Source of the DNA: ZC4RG30 sp964455685
GTDB taxonomy: Bacteria; Pseudomonadota; Gammaproteobacteria; Steroidobacterales; Steroidobacteraceae
Direction of reading: 5' to 3'
DNA length: 64,000 bases
Assembly (NCBI GenBank): GCA_964455685.1
Contig: CAYVZE010000003.1
Location: forward strand, 4,888 to 68,887
The notes under the pieces were generated by a model that saw only the letters and a program-made list of their open reading frames with translations, did no database searches and was not told the origin of the DNA. A program made the translations under genes and the position numbers. This document shows, in pieces, positions 23,876-32,443 of the stretch (positions within the stretch are counted from its first letter, which is position 1; each line of letters begins with the position of its first letter).

Positions 23876-26557
23876 GTGAACCCCATCCTCGTTCGCTCCC
23901 TCCGCTGGTTCGCCGTGGGCCTCGGGACCCTGGTCCTTCTGTTCGCCTTTGCCCTGGCCTGCACCTACGTCTACCTGGCCCCCTCCCTGCCTTCGGCCGA
24001 AAACATGCACCGGATGCAGCTGGCCGTTCCCTTGAGGGTGTATGCCCGCAACGGGGGCCTGATCGCCCAGATCGGCGAGCAGCGCCGCATCCCGGTCGAG
24101 TTCGATGACGTGCCCATGGTCGTCCGCCAGGCGGTGATAGCCGCCGAGGACGCCGGCTTCTTCGAGCACAGCGGCTTCGAGTGGCGGGGCATCATCCGCG
24201 CGCTGGTGATGAACGTGGCCACCGGCGACGCCGGCCAGGGTGGCAGCACCATCACCCAGCAGGCCGCCCGCAACCTGTTCCTGACGCTGGACAAGACCCT
24301 GCGCCGCAAGCTCTCCGAGGTATTCGTCACCTGGCGCATGGAGCGCGACTTCACCAAGGAGCAGATCCTGGCGACCTACCTGAACGTGATCCTGTTCGGG
24401 CAGCGCAGCTACGGCATCGCCGCGGCGGCGGAAACCTACTACGGCAAGCGGCTGCACGAGCTCACCGTCGCCGAGGCCGCGACCCTGGCCGGCATCATCC
24501 AGCGTCCCTCGGCACAGAACCCCGTCACCAATCCCCGCCTGGCCGAGATGCGCCGCAGCTATGTGCTGCGCCGGATGCAGGCGCTGGGCTACATCGATGC
24601 GGCCACGGCCGCGGCCGCGGCGAAGGAGCCGGTTGCCGCGAAGCTCCACGCACCGCTGACCGACGTCGATGCGCCCTACGTGGCGGAGATGGCGCGGCAG
24701 GAACTGGTGGCGCGCTTCGGCGAAGCCGCGGTCAATGCCGGCTACAAGGTGTACACCTCCATTGATGGCCGCCAGCAGACGGCCGCCAACCGCGCATTGC
24801 GGCTGGGGCTGATCGAGTTCGACCGCCGCCGCGGCTACCGCGGCCCGCTGGCCAAGGTCACCCCGCCGACCACCGCGGACGCGGACGAGCTGGACAGGCT
24901 GCTGGCCGAGTATCCGCAGGTGAACGTGCTCTCCCCCGCCGTGGTCACCGCGGTGGCCGCCACCACCGCCGAAGTGCACGTGCGCGGCCAGGGCAAGGCG
25001 CGCATCAACTGGGATGGGCTGTCGTGGGCCAGCAAGGCGCTGCGCAATGGCACCGGCCCCTCGCCGCGCAACGCCGGCGAGGTGCTCGCGCGGGGCGACG
25101 TGGTGCACGTCATCACCGACGGCCGCGGCAATGCCCAGCTCGCGCAGGTGCCGGAGGTGCAGGCCGCGGTGGTCGCGCTCGACCCGGACGACGGCGCCAT
25201 CGTGGCGCTGGCCGGCGGCTTCGATTTCTACTCCAACCAGTACAACCGCGCGACGCAGGCACGCCGCGGCGCCGGCTCCAGCTTCAAGCCCTTCCTCTAC
25301 TCCGCCGCGCTGGACAATGGCTTCACGCCAGCGTCCATCATCATGGACATCCCGCTGCTGCTCGACGACACCGGCAACAGCGAGGAAGTCTGGCGGCCGG
25401 AGAACTCCACCCGCTCCTTCGGCGGCCCCATGCGCCTGCGCGAAGCGCTGGTGCGGTCCCGCAACCTGGTGTCGATCCGCATCCTCCAGGAACTGGGCAT
25501 CGACCGCTTCATCGAGCATGCGCAGAAGTTCGGCTTCGACCCCCAGCAGCTGCCGCGCAACTGGACGCTGGCGCTCGGCACCCAGGCGGTCACGCCGCTG
25601 CAGATGACCACCGGCTTCGCCGTGTTCGCCAATGGCGGCTTCAAGGTGGAGCCCTACTTCATCGAGCGCATCGAGGATGCCGCGGGCAACGTGGTCTACC
25701 AGGCCGAGCCAAAACTGGCCTGCACGCCCTGCGAGAAGCCGCCAGTTGCGCCCTCCATGCTGCTGCGCGACCCCGGTACGGAGAGCAGCGGCAGCGACGT
25801 GGCCACCGTCACCCTGGGCGATGAGACCGCGGCCTATGGCGCCGATGGCGATACCCCGGGCGGGCTGCCGGGCACTGGCGCCCCGGGCGCGAACGGTCTG
25901 CTCTCGCCCGCCGTGCTCGCGGCCGCCGTCAGGCGCGACAACGCGCCCTCGCCCCGCCTGCTGGGCAACCTGGACGAAGTGCCCGAGCCCATGCGGGAGC
26001 TCTTCGCCGCCCAGGGCGGCAACGGCTTCCTGCCCGAGGAAAGGCTGGCCCCGCGCGTGATCTCGCCGCAGAACGCCTGGCTGATCAGCGACATCCTGCA
26101 CGACGTCACCGTGCGCGGCACGGCAGTCCGCTCGCGCTCCCTCGGCCGCGACGACCTGGCCGGCAAGACCGGCACCAACGAGGACCGCGACAACTGGTTC
26201 GTCGGCTTCACCCGCGACCTCGTCGCCGGCGTGTGGCTGGGCTATGACGACTACCGCTCCCTGGGCGCGCGCGCCGAAGGCTCGTCCACGGCGCTGCCGA
26301 TCTGGATGCATTACATGGAAGAGGCCCTGAAGGGTACGCCTTCGTCGCGGCCGCCGCGGCCGGAGGAGGGACTGATCGACCTCAGGATCTCCCCGTACAC
26401 AGGCAAGCTCGCCCATGCGTCCGATCCCGAGGCCATCGTCGAGACCTTCATGCTGGACGCGCTGCCCGAGGCGCCCCGCCCCGGCGAGCCCGGCTACCTG
26501 CCCCCCGGGGCCGAGGACATGCCCGGCGGCACGGGGTCCACCGGCCCGCTGTTCTGA
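23876..26557 (+). CDS. mrcA: Penicillin-binding protein 1A (bifunctional transglycosylase/transpeptidase)
   Basis: This 893-residue class A PBP has an N-terminal membrane anchor at about 10-33. The GT51 transglycosylase has Glu91 in AAEDAGFFEH and GGSTITQQAARN. An OB-like insertion region precedes the transpeptidase, which has Ser468 in GAGSSFKPF (SxxK), the SRN motif in VRSRNLVS, and Lys764 in AGKTGTNEDRDNWF (KTG). It polymerises and crosslinks peptidoglycan. The start is GTG 23876. Location divergent from pilM is the standard gammaproteobacterial arrangement. The tail (about 860-893) is rich in Pro and Gly. Confidence 0.97.
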   Translation: MNPILVRSLRWFAVGLGTLVLLFAFALACTYVYLAPSLPSAENMHRMQLAVPLRVYARNGGLIAQIGEQRRIPVEFDDVPMVVRQAVIAAEDAGFFEHSGFEWRGIIRALVMNVATGDAGQGGSTITQQAARNLFLTLDKTLRRKLSEVFVTWRMERDFTKEQILATYLNVILFGQRSYGIAAAAETYYGKRLHELTVAEAATLAGIIQRPSAQNPVTNPRLAEMRRSYVLRRMQALGYIDAATAAAAAKEPVAAKLHAPLTDVDAPYVAEMARQELVARFGEAAVNAGYKVYTSIDGRQQTAANRALRLGLIEFDRRRGYRGPLAKVTPPTTADADELDRLLAEYPQVNVLSPAVVTAVAATTAEVHVRGQGKARINWDGLSWASKALRNGTGPSPRNAGEVLARGDVVHVITDGRGNAQLAQVPEVQAAVVALDPDDGAIVALAGGFDFYSNQYNRATQARRGAGSSFKPFLYSAALDNGFTPASIIMDIPLLLDDTGNSEEVWRPENSTRSFGGPMRLREALVRSRNLVSIRILQELGIDRFIEHAQKFGFDPQQLPRNWTLALGTQAVTPLQMTTGFAVFANGGFKVEPYFIERIEDAAGNVVYQAEPKLACTPCEKPPVAPSMLLRDPGTESSGSDVATVTLGDETAAYGADGDTPGGLPGTGAPGANGLLSPAVLAAAVRRDNAPSPRLLGNLDEVPEPMRELFAAQGGNGFLPEERLAPRVISPQNAWLISDILHDVTVRGTAVRSRSLGRDDLAGKTGTNEDRDNWFVGFTRDLVAGVWLGYDDYRSLGARAEGSSTALPIWMHYMEEALKGTPSSRPPRPEEGLIDLRISPYTGKLAHASDPEAIVETFMLDALPEAPRPGEPGYLPPGAEDMPGGTGSTGPLF

Positions 26558-26571
26558 GGAAGGGAGAACCC

Positions 26572-27186
26572 ATGGCCCGACGCGCCCCCACCCGAGCGGA
26601 CCACCTGCGCAGCGCCATTGCCCAGGAGGCCGCGCGGCTGATGGCCGAGCACGGCATCCACGACTACCTGGTGGCCAAGCGCAAGGCCGCGGAACGCTAC
26701 GGCGTGGTCGAGGGTCCCATGCTGCCCCGGAACACCGAGGTCGAGGCGGCGCTGATCTCCTACCAGCGCCTGTTCGGTGGCGCCCAGCACCAGCGCAGCC
26801 TGCAGGAGCAGCGTCGCGTGGCCATCGAGGCCATGCGCGTGCTCGAGAAGTTCCAGCCCCGGCTGGTGGGCCCCGTGCTCACCGGCACGGCCACCGAGTA
26901 CGCAGACATCCAGCTGCACGTGTTCTCAGACAGCCCCGAGGCCGTGTACCTGCACCTGATGGACGCGCACATCGAGTACGAGGTGTTCGAACGCCGCCTG
27001 CGCATGTCCGCCGAGCGGCAGGTGGCAGTTCCCAGCGTGCGCTTCGAGATGGGTAACGAGACCATCGAGGCCTTCGTCTTCCCGCGCGACGGGATCCGGC
27101 AGGCGCCGGTGAGCCCGGTGGACGGGAAGCCGATGCGCAGGGCGGACTTGAAGGAAGTGGTCGGGATGACCGTCACCGCGTCCTGA
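26572..27186 (+). CDS. Conserved protein with nucleotidyltransferase-like motif
   Basis: This 204-residue protein lies 14 bases after mrcA, with a GGGAGA ribosome binding site, so it is probably co-transcribed. Its N-terminal part (AARLMAEHGIHDYLVAKRKAAERYG) and centre (GPVLTGTATEYADIQLHVFSD) match a proteobacterial family I remember as often misnamed UDP-N-acetylmuramate-alanine ligase. The GTATEYADIQLHVF stretch looks like the G-S-x10-D-x-D element of minimal nucleotidyltransferases. Activity is unproven. The Mur-ligase name should not be used, as there is no ATP-grasp or Mur motif. Confidence 0.75.
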   Translation: MARRAPTRADHLRSAIAQEAARLMAEHGIHDYLVAKRKAAERYGVVEGPMLPRNTEVEAALISYQRLFGGAQHQRSLQEQRRVAIEAMRVLEKFQPRLVGPVLTGTATEYADIQLHVFSDSPEAVYLHLMDAHIEYEVFERRLRMSAERQVAVPSVRFEMGNETIEAFVFPRDGIRQAPVSPVDGKPMRRADLKEVVGMTVTAS

Positions 27187-27218
27187 CCATCCATCGCACA
27201 GTCATCAGGTAGCACGCA

Positions 27219-28211
27219 TTGGAACTCGCGGATCTGGAGAGGAGACCCCGCCCCCTGCCCCGGCTGGCCATCGTCGTCCCCTGCCACAACGAGGAGGAAG
27301 TGCTGCGCGACACCACGCGCACCCTGCTTGCGCGGCTCGACGCACTGCGCGGCGAAGGCCTGGTGGATGGATCGAGCCGCCTGTGCCTCGTCGATGACGG
27401 CAGCACCGACCGCACCTGGGCGGTGATCCGCGAGCTGCATGCCGCGGATGTGCGCGTGCAGGGCCTGAAACTCAGCCGCAACTTCGGACACCAGGCCGCC
27501 ATCCTCGCCGGCATGCTCGAGGTCGATGCAGATGCCGTGGTGACCATCGATGCCGACCTGCAGGACGATGAAGCCAGCATCACCGAGATGGTGAGGCAGT
27601 ACCGCGACGGGCACGACCTGGTGCTCGGCGTGCGTGATGACCGGCGCAGCGATCCCGTGGCCAAGCGCGTCACGGCGCATGGCTACTACCGGCTGTTGCG
27701 CCTGCTGGGCGTGAACGTGGTGTTCAACCACGCCGACTACCGGCTGCTGTCGCGGCGCGCGGTCGAGGAGCTGCGGCGGTACCCGGAGACCAACCTGTTC
27801 CTGAGGGGCATCGTGCCGATGCTGGGGCTGCCGACGACGACGGTGCGGTACGCCCGGCGGCCGCGCACGGCCGGGACGTCGAAGTACCCGGCGAGGAAGA
27901 TGCTGTCGCTGGCGTGGGAGGGAGTGACGTCGTTTTCGGTGGCACCGCTGCGACTGGTGTCAGCGCTCGGCTTCCTGATCGCGCTGGGAGCACTGGGCGT
28001 CACCGCGTGGGCGTTGGCGGTGAAACTGATCTGGGGCGCGGCGGTGCCGGGATGGGCTTCGATCGTGGTACCGATGTATTTCCTGGGCGGGGTGCAGATC
28101 CTGTGCCTGGGGGTGATCGGGGAGTATGTGGGGAAGATCTACCTCGAGTCCAAGGGCCGCCCGAGGTATGCGGTGGAGCAGCGCCTCCACAGGGATGCCG
28201 CAGCGCAATAA
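27219..28211 (+). CDS. Polyprenyl-phosphate glycosyltransferase, GtrB/ArnC-like (GT2)
   Basis: This 330-residue family 2 glycosyltransferase of the DPM1/GtrB/ArnC group transfers a sugar to undecaprenyl phosphate on the cytoplasmic face. The GT-A domain contains VVPCHNEEEV, LVDDGSTDRTW and TIDADLQDDEA (DxD type). Two C-terminal membrane helices (about 245-267 and 278-302) follow, with the typical GEYVGKIYLESKGRPRY end. The start appears to be TTG 27219. It lies 32 bases after the previous gene and converges on the acetyltransferase gene. It is the first carbohydrate gene of the large polysaccharide locus. Confidence 0.93.
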   Translation: MELADLERRPRPLPRLAIVVPCHNEEEVLRDTTRTLLARLDALRGEGLVDGSSRLCLVDDGSTDRTWAVIRELHAADVRVQGLKLSRNFGHQAAILAGMLEVDADAVVTIDADLQDDEASITEMVRQYRDGHDLVLGVRDDRRSDPVAKRVTAHGYYRLLRLLGVNVVFNHADYRLLSRRAVEELRRYPETNLFLRGIVPMLGLPTTTVRYARRPRTAGTSKYPARKMLSLAWEGVTSFSVAPLRLVSALGFLIALGALGVTAWALAVKLIWGAAVPGWASIVVPMYFLGGVQILCLGVIGEYVGKIYLESKGRPRYAVEQRLHRDAAAQ

Positions 28212-28228
28212 GCGCCGCGCCAGGCTAT

Positions 28229-28708
28229 TCAGCCGCTGGTGCGTGTGTCCCCGACGACGCGCGCTGGCACGCCGACCACCACCGCATGGTCGGGCACGTC
28301 GCGCGTCACCACAGCCCCGGCCCCGACCAACGCGCCCTCGCCGATGGTCACGCCGGCCACGATGGTGGCATTGGAGCCGATGGAAGCGCGGCGCTTGACC
28401 AGCGTCGGCACCAGCGCCCAGTCCGCATCGGTCTGCAACGAGCCGTCGGGATTGGTCGCGCGCGGATGCAGGTCGTTGGTGAACATCACCCCATGCCCGA
28501 TGAAGACCTCATCCTCGATGGTCACGCCCTCGCAGACGAAGGAGTGCGAGGAGATCTTGCAACGAGCCCCGATCACGACACCCTTCTGGATCTCGACGAA
28601 CGTTCCGATCCGCGAGCCGGCGCCGATGGTGCACCCGTACAGGTTCACCAGGCCGGGATGGAAGATGACCACGTTCTCGCCAAGCACGACCGAATCGGCA
28701 ATGGGCAT
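28229..28708 (-). CDS. Hexapeptide-repeat acyltransferase, WbpD-like
   Basis: This 159-residue left-handed beta-helix protein has hexapeptide repeats throughout (CTIGAGSRIGTFVEI, ATIVAGVTIGEGALVGAGAV). The segment FIGHGVMFTNDLHPRA is typical of WbpD/WlbB N-acetyltransferases, which acetylate the 3-amino group of UDP-GlcNAc3N-uronate using acetyl-CoA. The aminotransferase at 29013 and the dehydrogenase at 31328 would supply that substrate, which supports the call. It stands divergent from the main operon across 304 bases. Confidence 0.85.
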   Translation of the reverse strand: MPIADSVVLGENVVIFHPGLVNLYGCTIGAGSRIGTFVEIQKGVVIGARCKISSHSFVCEGVTIEDEVFIGHGVMFTNDLHPRATNPDGSLQTDADWALVPTLVKRRASIGSNATIVAGVTIGEGALVGAGAVVTRDVPDHAVVVGVPARVVGDTRTSG

Positions 28709-29012
28709 GTGTTTCTCCTGGAAAGCGGCCCCGGGTCACGCAATACCGGGACCGAAGCGCGAGGAATGATACCCGAAGCCCGCTGCTCATTATGTCGACC
28801 TGTGACCTGATTCAGACTTGGGTCCTGCCGGATTCTGGTAGCCTTGCAACCTCCGGGCGTAACCCCCTTTTTTATCTATATAAAATGTGCCAATTGGTTG
28901 TCGCGGACCCGGGATATTGCGGCAGTGATGCCCCCCGCGCGACCGCCATTGCCCACAGGCGGGCGTCGCCACCCACCACCCGAACCGAATCCGAATCACC
29001 GAGGGAATCGAA
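28709..29012. other. Divergent intergenic region before the exopolysaccharide operon
   Basis: These 304 bases must carry promoters for both the acetyltransferase and the 13-kb plus-strand run. I see a JUMPstart-like element (28834-28866) and then a T-run (CCCCCTTTTTT) that grades into an AT-rich stretch near 28870-28886 (TATATAAAAT), rare in this genome. No convincing -35/-10 pair with normal spacing is evident. The GTG of the first gene is preceded by GAGGGA. No RNA gene or ORF stands out. Confidence 0.5.
28834..28866 (+). promoter_or_regulatory. JUMPstart-like leader element
   Basis: TCTGGTAGC (28834-28842), 12 bases, then GGGCGTAAC (28855-28863) resembles the enterobacterial JUMPstart core (CTGGTAGC, 11 bases, GGGCGGTAGCG). 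The ops part (GGCGGTAGNNT) is imperfect. JUMPstart elements sit in leaders of polysaccharide operons and recruit RfaH for antitermination. The position, about 150 bases before the first gene of a long polysaccharide run, is right. The match is by eye and could be chance. Confidence 0.4.
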
Positions 29013-30137
29013 GTGATCCCATTTGTCGACCTGAAGGCCCAGTACGCCACCATCAAGGAAGAGGTCAACGCCGCCATCCAGGGCATCCTGGACACCTGCC
29101 AGTTCACCCTCGGCAGCGAGGTGGCCGCGTTCGAGAATGAATTTGCGTCGTATTGCCAGTCCACCTTCGGCATCGGCGTCAACACCGGCACCAGCGCCCT
29201 CCACCTGTCGCTGCTGGCGGCAGACATCGGCCCCGGCGACGAAGTGATCACCGTACCCTTTACCTTCGTGGCCACGGTTGCCGCCATCTCCTATACCGGC
29301 GCCACGCCGGTGTTCGTTGACATCGACCCGCGGACCTACACCATGGATCCGAAGGCAATCGAGGCTGCGATCACCCCGCGCACCCGTGCGATCATTCCCG
29401 TGCACCTGTACGGCCAGATGGCCGACATGGACCCGATCATGGAGATCGCGAAGAAGCACGGCCTGGTGGTCATCGAGGACGCCTGCCAGGCGCACGGCGC
29501 AGAGTACAAGGGCCGCCGCGCGGGCAGCATCGGCGACATGGGCTGCTTCAGCTTCTACCCCGGCAAGAACCTCGGCGCCTACGGCGAGGGCGGCATGGTG
29601 GTCACGGGCAACGCCGACTACAACCGCCGGATCCGCATGCTGCGCGACTGGGGCGCTGAAAAGAAGTACCAGCACGAGCTGAAGGGCTACAATTACCGGC
29701 TCGAAGGAATCCAGGGAGCGGTCCTGAGAGTCAAGCTCAAGTACCTCGAGAAGTGGACGGAAGCCCGACGCACTGCCGCAGCACACTACGACCGCCTGTT
29801 CGCCGGCAGCGGCGTGCAGACGCCGCAGGTGGAGGCGCACAACCGCCACGTGTACCACCTGTACGTCGTCCGTACGTCGCAGCGCCAGGCCTGGCAGGAC
29901 GCCCTGAACGCCAAGCGCATCCAGACCGGCATCCACTACCCGACGCCCGTCCACCTGCTGCCGGCCTACGCCGATCTGGGTTACAAGGCCGGGCAGTTCC
30001 CCCACTCGGAGAAGGCTGCCGCAGAAGTGCTGTCGCTGCCCATGTTCCCCGAGCTGACGCAGTCGCAGTGCGAGGAAGTCGCTGCCGCGGTGCGGGAGCT
30101 GGCGGCCGGCGCCCCGCCGGCCCGGGCAAGCGCCTGA
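29013..30137 (+). CDS. PLP sugar aminotransferase, DegT/DnrJ/EryC1 family, WbpE-like
   Basis: This 374-residue PLP enzyme has the DegT fold. The PLP Lys lies in FSFYPGKNLGAYGEGG, with the cofactor-contacting EDACQAHGAEYKGRRAGS before it and NYRLEGIQGAVLRVKL after. Its close similarity to WbpE/WlbC-type enzymes (MIPFVDLKAQYATI, GIGVNTGTSALHL) suggests transamination of a UDP-3-keto-GlcNAc-uronate to the 3-amino sugar. That is consistent with the dehydrogenase at 31328 and acetyltransferase at 28229. The start is GTG 29013. It is the first gene of the plus-strand polysaccharide operon. Confidence 0.92.
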   Translation: MIPFVDLKAQYATIKEEVNAAIQGILDTCQFTLGSEVAAFENEFASYCQSTFGIGVNTGTSALHLSLLAADIGPGDEVITVPFTFVATVAAISYTGATPVFVDIDPRTYTMDPKAIEAAITPRTRAIIPVHLYGQMADMDPIMEIAKKHGLVVIEDACQAHGAEYKGRRAGSIGDMGCFSFYPGKNLGAYGEGGMVVTGNADYNRRIRMLRDWGAEKKYQHELKGYNYRLEGIQGAVLRVKLKYLEKWTEARRTAAAHYDRLFAGSGVQTPQVEAHNRHVYHLYVVRTSQRQAWQDALNAKRIQTGIHYPTPVHLLPAYADLGYKAGQFPHSEKAAAEVLSLPMFPELTQSQCEEVAAAVRELAAGAPPARASA

Positions 30138-30146
30138 TGGAGAACC

Positions 30147-31277
30147 ATGGCCGGGAACGCAGTCGTGCCGAAGCCGGATCCTGACACCACCCTGAACACG
30201 TCGGTGGACAGGCGGGTTCGCGCGACAGGCGACAACATCCTTGCGCGGGCGGCCTTCGTCACGCAGGTGCACAAGGAGAAGCGGAGGAGCGACCGGTCGC
30301 GCACTCCGCTGTCGCTCGTGGTCGTGCGGTTCAGCAGCGACCGGGCAATGGACCGCGACGACTTCCGGGAGATCCTCACGGGCCTCAGCCTGAGCACGCG
30401 TGAGACGGACATGATTTGCCATGTCAACGATGGGCAGATCGCATTGCTTCTCCCCTATACGGATGCCAACGCGGCCAGGTCGTTCTGCCGGCTGCTCGTC
30501 GAGCGCATCCAGGCGCCGGAGATGAAGCTCGATGCTGCCAGCTACCCCGACCCGGGCTTCGATGCGCTGCTGGGAGAGGTGTTGGCGGACAGCGAATCCC
30601 ATTCCGACCTCGGCCTTCACGCGATCCGCGGCCTGCGGTTCGGACTCGCGGTCAAGCGGCTGATGGACATCGTCGGCTCGATCGTGCTGCTGCTCCTGGC
30701 TTCACCGCTGATGCTGGCCATCGCGATCGCGGTCAAGCTCAGTTCCCCCGGCCCCATCCTGTTCCGGCAGACGCGGGTCGGTCGTGGTGGCGTGCCGTTC
30801 CCGTTCCTGAAATTCCGCTCGATGTACGTCGACAGCGACGATCGGCTGCACCGCGAGTACGTGCAGAAGCTGATCGACGGCAAGCACAACGAGGTCAATC
30901 AGGGCGACGCCAGCAACCCGACCTACAAGATGAAGGCGGACCCGCGCATCACGCCGGTCGGCCGGTTCATCCGTCGCACCAGCATCGATGAGCTGCCGCA
31001 GCTGTTCAATGTGCTCACCGGCCAGATGAGCCTGGTTGGGCCGCGCCCGCCGATCCCTTACGAGGTCGAAAAATACCAGTCGTGGCACATGCGCCGCGTG
31101 CAGACGATGCGTCCGGGCATCACCGGGTTGTGGCAGGTTGAAGGGCGCAGCCGCACCACCTTCGACGAAATGGTTCGCCTCGACCTGCGCTACATCCGCA
31201 ACTGGTCGATCTGGCTGGACATCAAGATCCTGTTCAAGACCGTCGCCGTCGTGCTGCGCATGGACGGCGCCACCTGA
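30147..31277 (+). CDS. Initiating sugar-phosphate transferase with N-terminal GGDEF-like domain
   Basis: This protein has 376 residues. The C-terminal part (about 170-376) is a bacterial sugar transferase of the WbaP/WcaJ type. It has a membrane-entering helix (VGSIVLLLLASPLMLAIAIA), then PGPILFRQTRVGRGG, FLKFRSMY, and the catalytic region RRTSIDELPQLFNVL followed by SLVGPRP. It would start repeat-unit synthesis by moving a sugar phosphate to undecaprenyl phosphate. In place of the usual multi-helix N-terminus there is a soluble domain (about 30-160, LSLVVVRFSS to GQIALLLPYTDANAARSF) laid out like a shortened GGDEF/cyclase domain without its signature. Regulation by a ligand there is speculation. 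It lies 9 bases after the aminotransferase gene. Confidence 0.92.
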   Translation: MAGNAVVPKPDPDTTLNTSVDRRVRATGDNILARAAFVTQVHKEKRRSDRSRTPLSLVVVRFSSDRAMDRDDFREILTGLSLSTRETDMICHVNDGQIALLLPYTDANAARSFCRLLVERIQAPEMKLDAASYPDPGFDALLGEVLADSESHSDLGLHAIRGLRFGLAVKRLMDIVGSIVLLLLASPLMLAIAIAVKLSSPGPILFRQTRVGRGGVPFPFLKFRSMYVDSDDRLHREYVQKLIDGKHNEVNQGDASNPTYKMKADPRITPVGRFIRRTSIDELPQLFNVLTGQMSLVGPRPPIPYEVEKYQSWHMRRVQTMRPGITGLWQVEGRSRTTFDEMVRLDLRYIRNWSIWLDIKILFKTVAVVLRMDGAT

Positions 31278-31327
31278 TGCCCTGCCGGCAGCAGGCCAAG
31301 GAATCCGTTTCGGGAACGAGGGAAGAC

Positions 31328-32443
31328 ATGCAGAACAAGTCAGTGGTGAACATCGGGGTTGTGGGTTACGGCTACTGGGGACCGAACCTGGTAAGGAACT
31401 TCGCCGAGACCCCGGGCCTCAACCTGACGGCGGTCTGCGACCTCGACCCGGCCAAGCTCGAGCTGGTCAAGAAGCGTTACCCGGCCGTGTCCACCACCAG
31501 CCGGTTCGAGGACCTGCTCGAAAACCCGGAGATCGATGCACTGGCGATCGCCACCCCGGTCCACACGCATTTCAAGCTCGGCCTCGCTGCACTGCAGGCA
31601 GGCAAGCACCTGTGGATCGAAAAGCCGATGACCGAGACAGTCGAGCAGTCCAGGCAGCTGGTCGAGGAAGCCGCCAGGCGCAACCTGGTGCTGCTGGTCG
31701 ACCATACCTTCATCTACACGGGAGCCATCCGCAAGATCGGCGAAATCATCAAGTCCGGCGACCTCGGCAAGACGCTGTACTACGATTCGACGCGAATCAA
31801 CCTCGGCCTGTTCCAGAGGGACATCAATGTCATCTCGGACCTCGCGGTCCATGACTTCTCCATCCTCGACTACCTGCTGGGCGAGCATCCGACCGCTGTC
31901 TCGGCGAACGGCATCAACCACTTTCCCGGCACCCCGGAGAACCTCGCCTACATCACTCTGTTCTACGATTCAGGGATGATCGCCCACCTCAACGTCAGCT
32001 GGCTGTCGCCGGTGAAGGTCAGGCACATCCTGATCGGCGGCAGCAAGAAGATGATCACCTACGACGACCTGGAGCCCAGCGAGAAGGTCAAGGTGTACGA
32101 CAAGGGCGTCAGCTTCACCGAGGATGCCGAGCAGATCCAGGAAATGCGGGTGGGTTACCGCACCGGCGACATGTGGGCACCGAAGCTCGCGGGCACCGAA
32201 GCGCTGCGAGTCGAGGGTGAGCACTTCGCCGACTGCGTGCTGAACAACAAGGCTCCCCTTACCGACGGCAAGCTTGGTCTGCGCGTCGTCGAGCTGATCG
32301 AGGCCGCCACCCTGTCGATGGCGGCACAGGGCGAGGTGGTTTACGTGAAGCGCGACCCGTCCGACCGTCGCCAGAGCAAGGCCCCGCGCCGGCGGTTCGA
32401 CAGGGGCTTCAGGGCCCCCACGAGCAACGAACCCGGGCCGTGA
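31328..32443 (+). CDS. Gfo/Idh/MocA-family sugar dehydrogenase, WlbA/WbpB-like
   Basis: This 371-residue NAD(P)-dependent oxidoreductase has an N-terminal Rossmann fold (VVGYGYWGPNLVRNF, CDLDPAKLE) and the family motif EKPMTE with its Lys. It also has a C-terminal substrate domain containing DLAVHDFSILDYLLG. WlbA/WbpB enzymes oxidise C3 of UDP-GlcNAc-uronate, the step before the WbpE-type aminotransferase encoded at 29013. I chose ATG 31328, which has GGGAAG upstream. ATG 31277, overlapping the previous stop, is an alternative. A UDP-GlcNAc 6-dehydrogenase to start this pathway is not in the window. Confidence 0.9.
   Translation: MQNKSVVNIGVVGYGYWGPNLVRNFAETPGLNLTAVCDLDPAKLELVKKRYPAVSTTSRFEDLLENPEIDALAIATPVHTHFKLGLAALQAGKHLWIEKPMTETVEQSRQLVEEAARRNLVLLVDHTFIYTGAIRKIGEIIKSGDLGKTLYYDSTRINLGLFQRDINVISDLAVHDFSILDYLLGEHPTAVSANGINHFPGTPENLAYITLFYDSGMIAHLNVSWLSPVKVRHILIGGSKKMITYDDLEPSEKVKVYDKGVSFTEDAEQIQEMRVGYRTGDMWAPKLAGTEALRVEGEHFADCVLNNKAPLTDGKLGLRVVELIEAATLSMAAQGEVVYVKRDPSDRRQSKAPRRRFDRGFRAPTSNEPGP

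Noticed and set aside
23783..26416. 877-codon minus-strand open frame
   Set aside because: It is the complement of the PBP1A gene, whose catalytic motifs are all present on the plus strand.
26572..27186. UDP-N-acetylmuramate-alanine ligase
   Set aside because: This name is often attached to the family, but the protein is far too short and lacks Mur-ligase ATP-binding and central-domain motifs.
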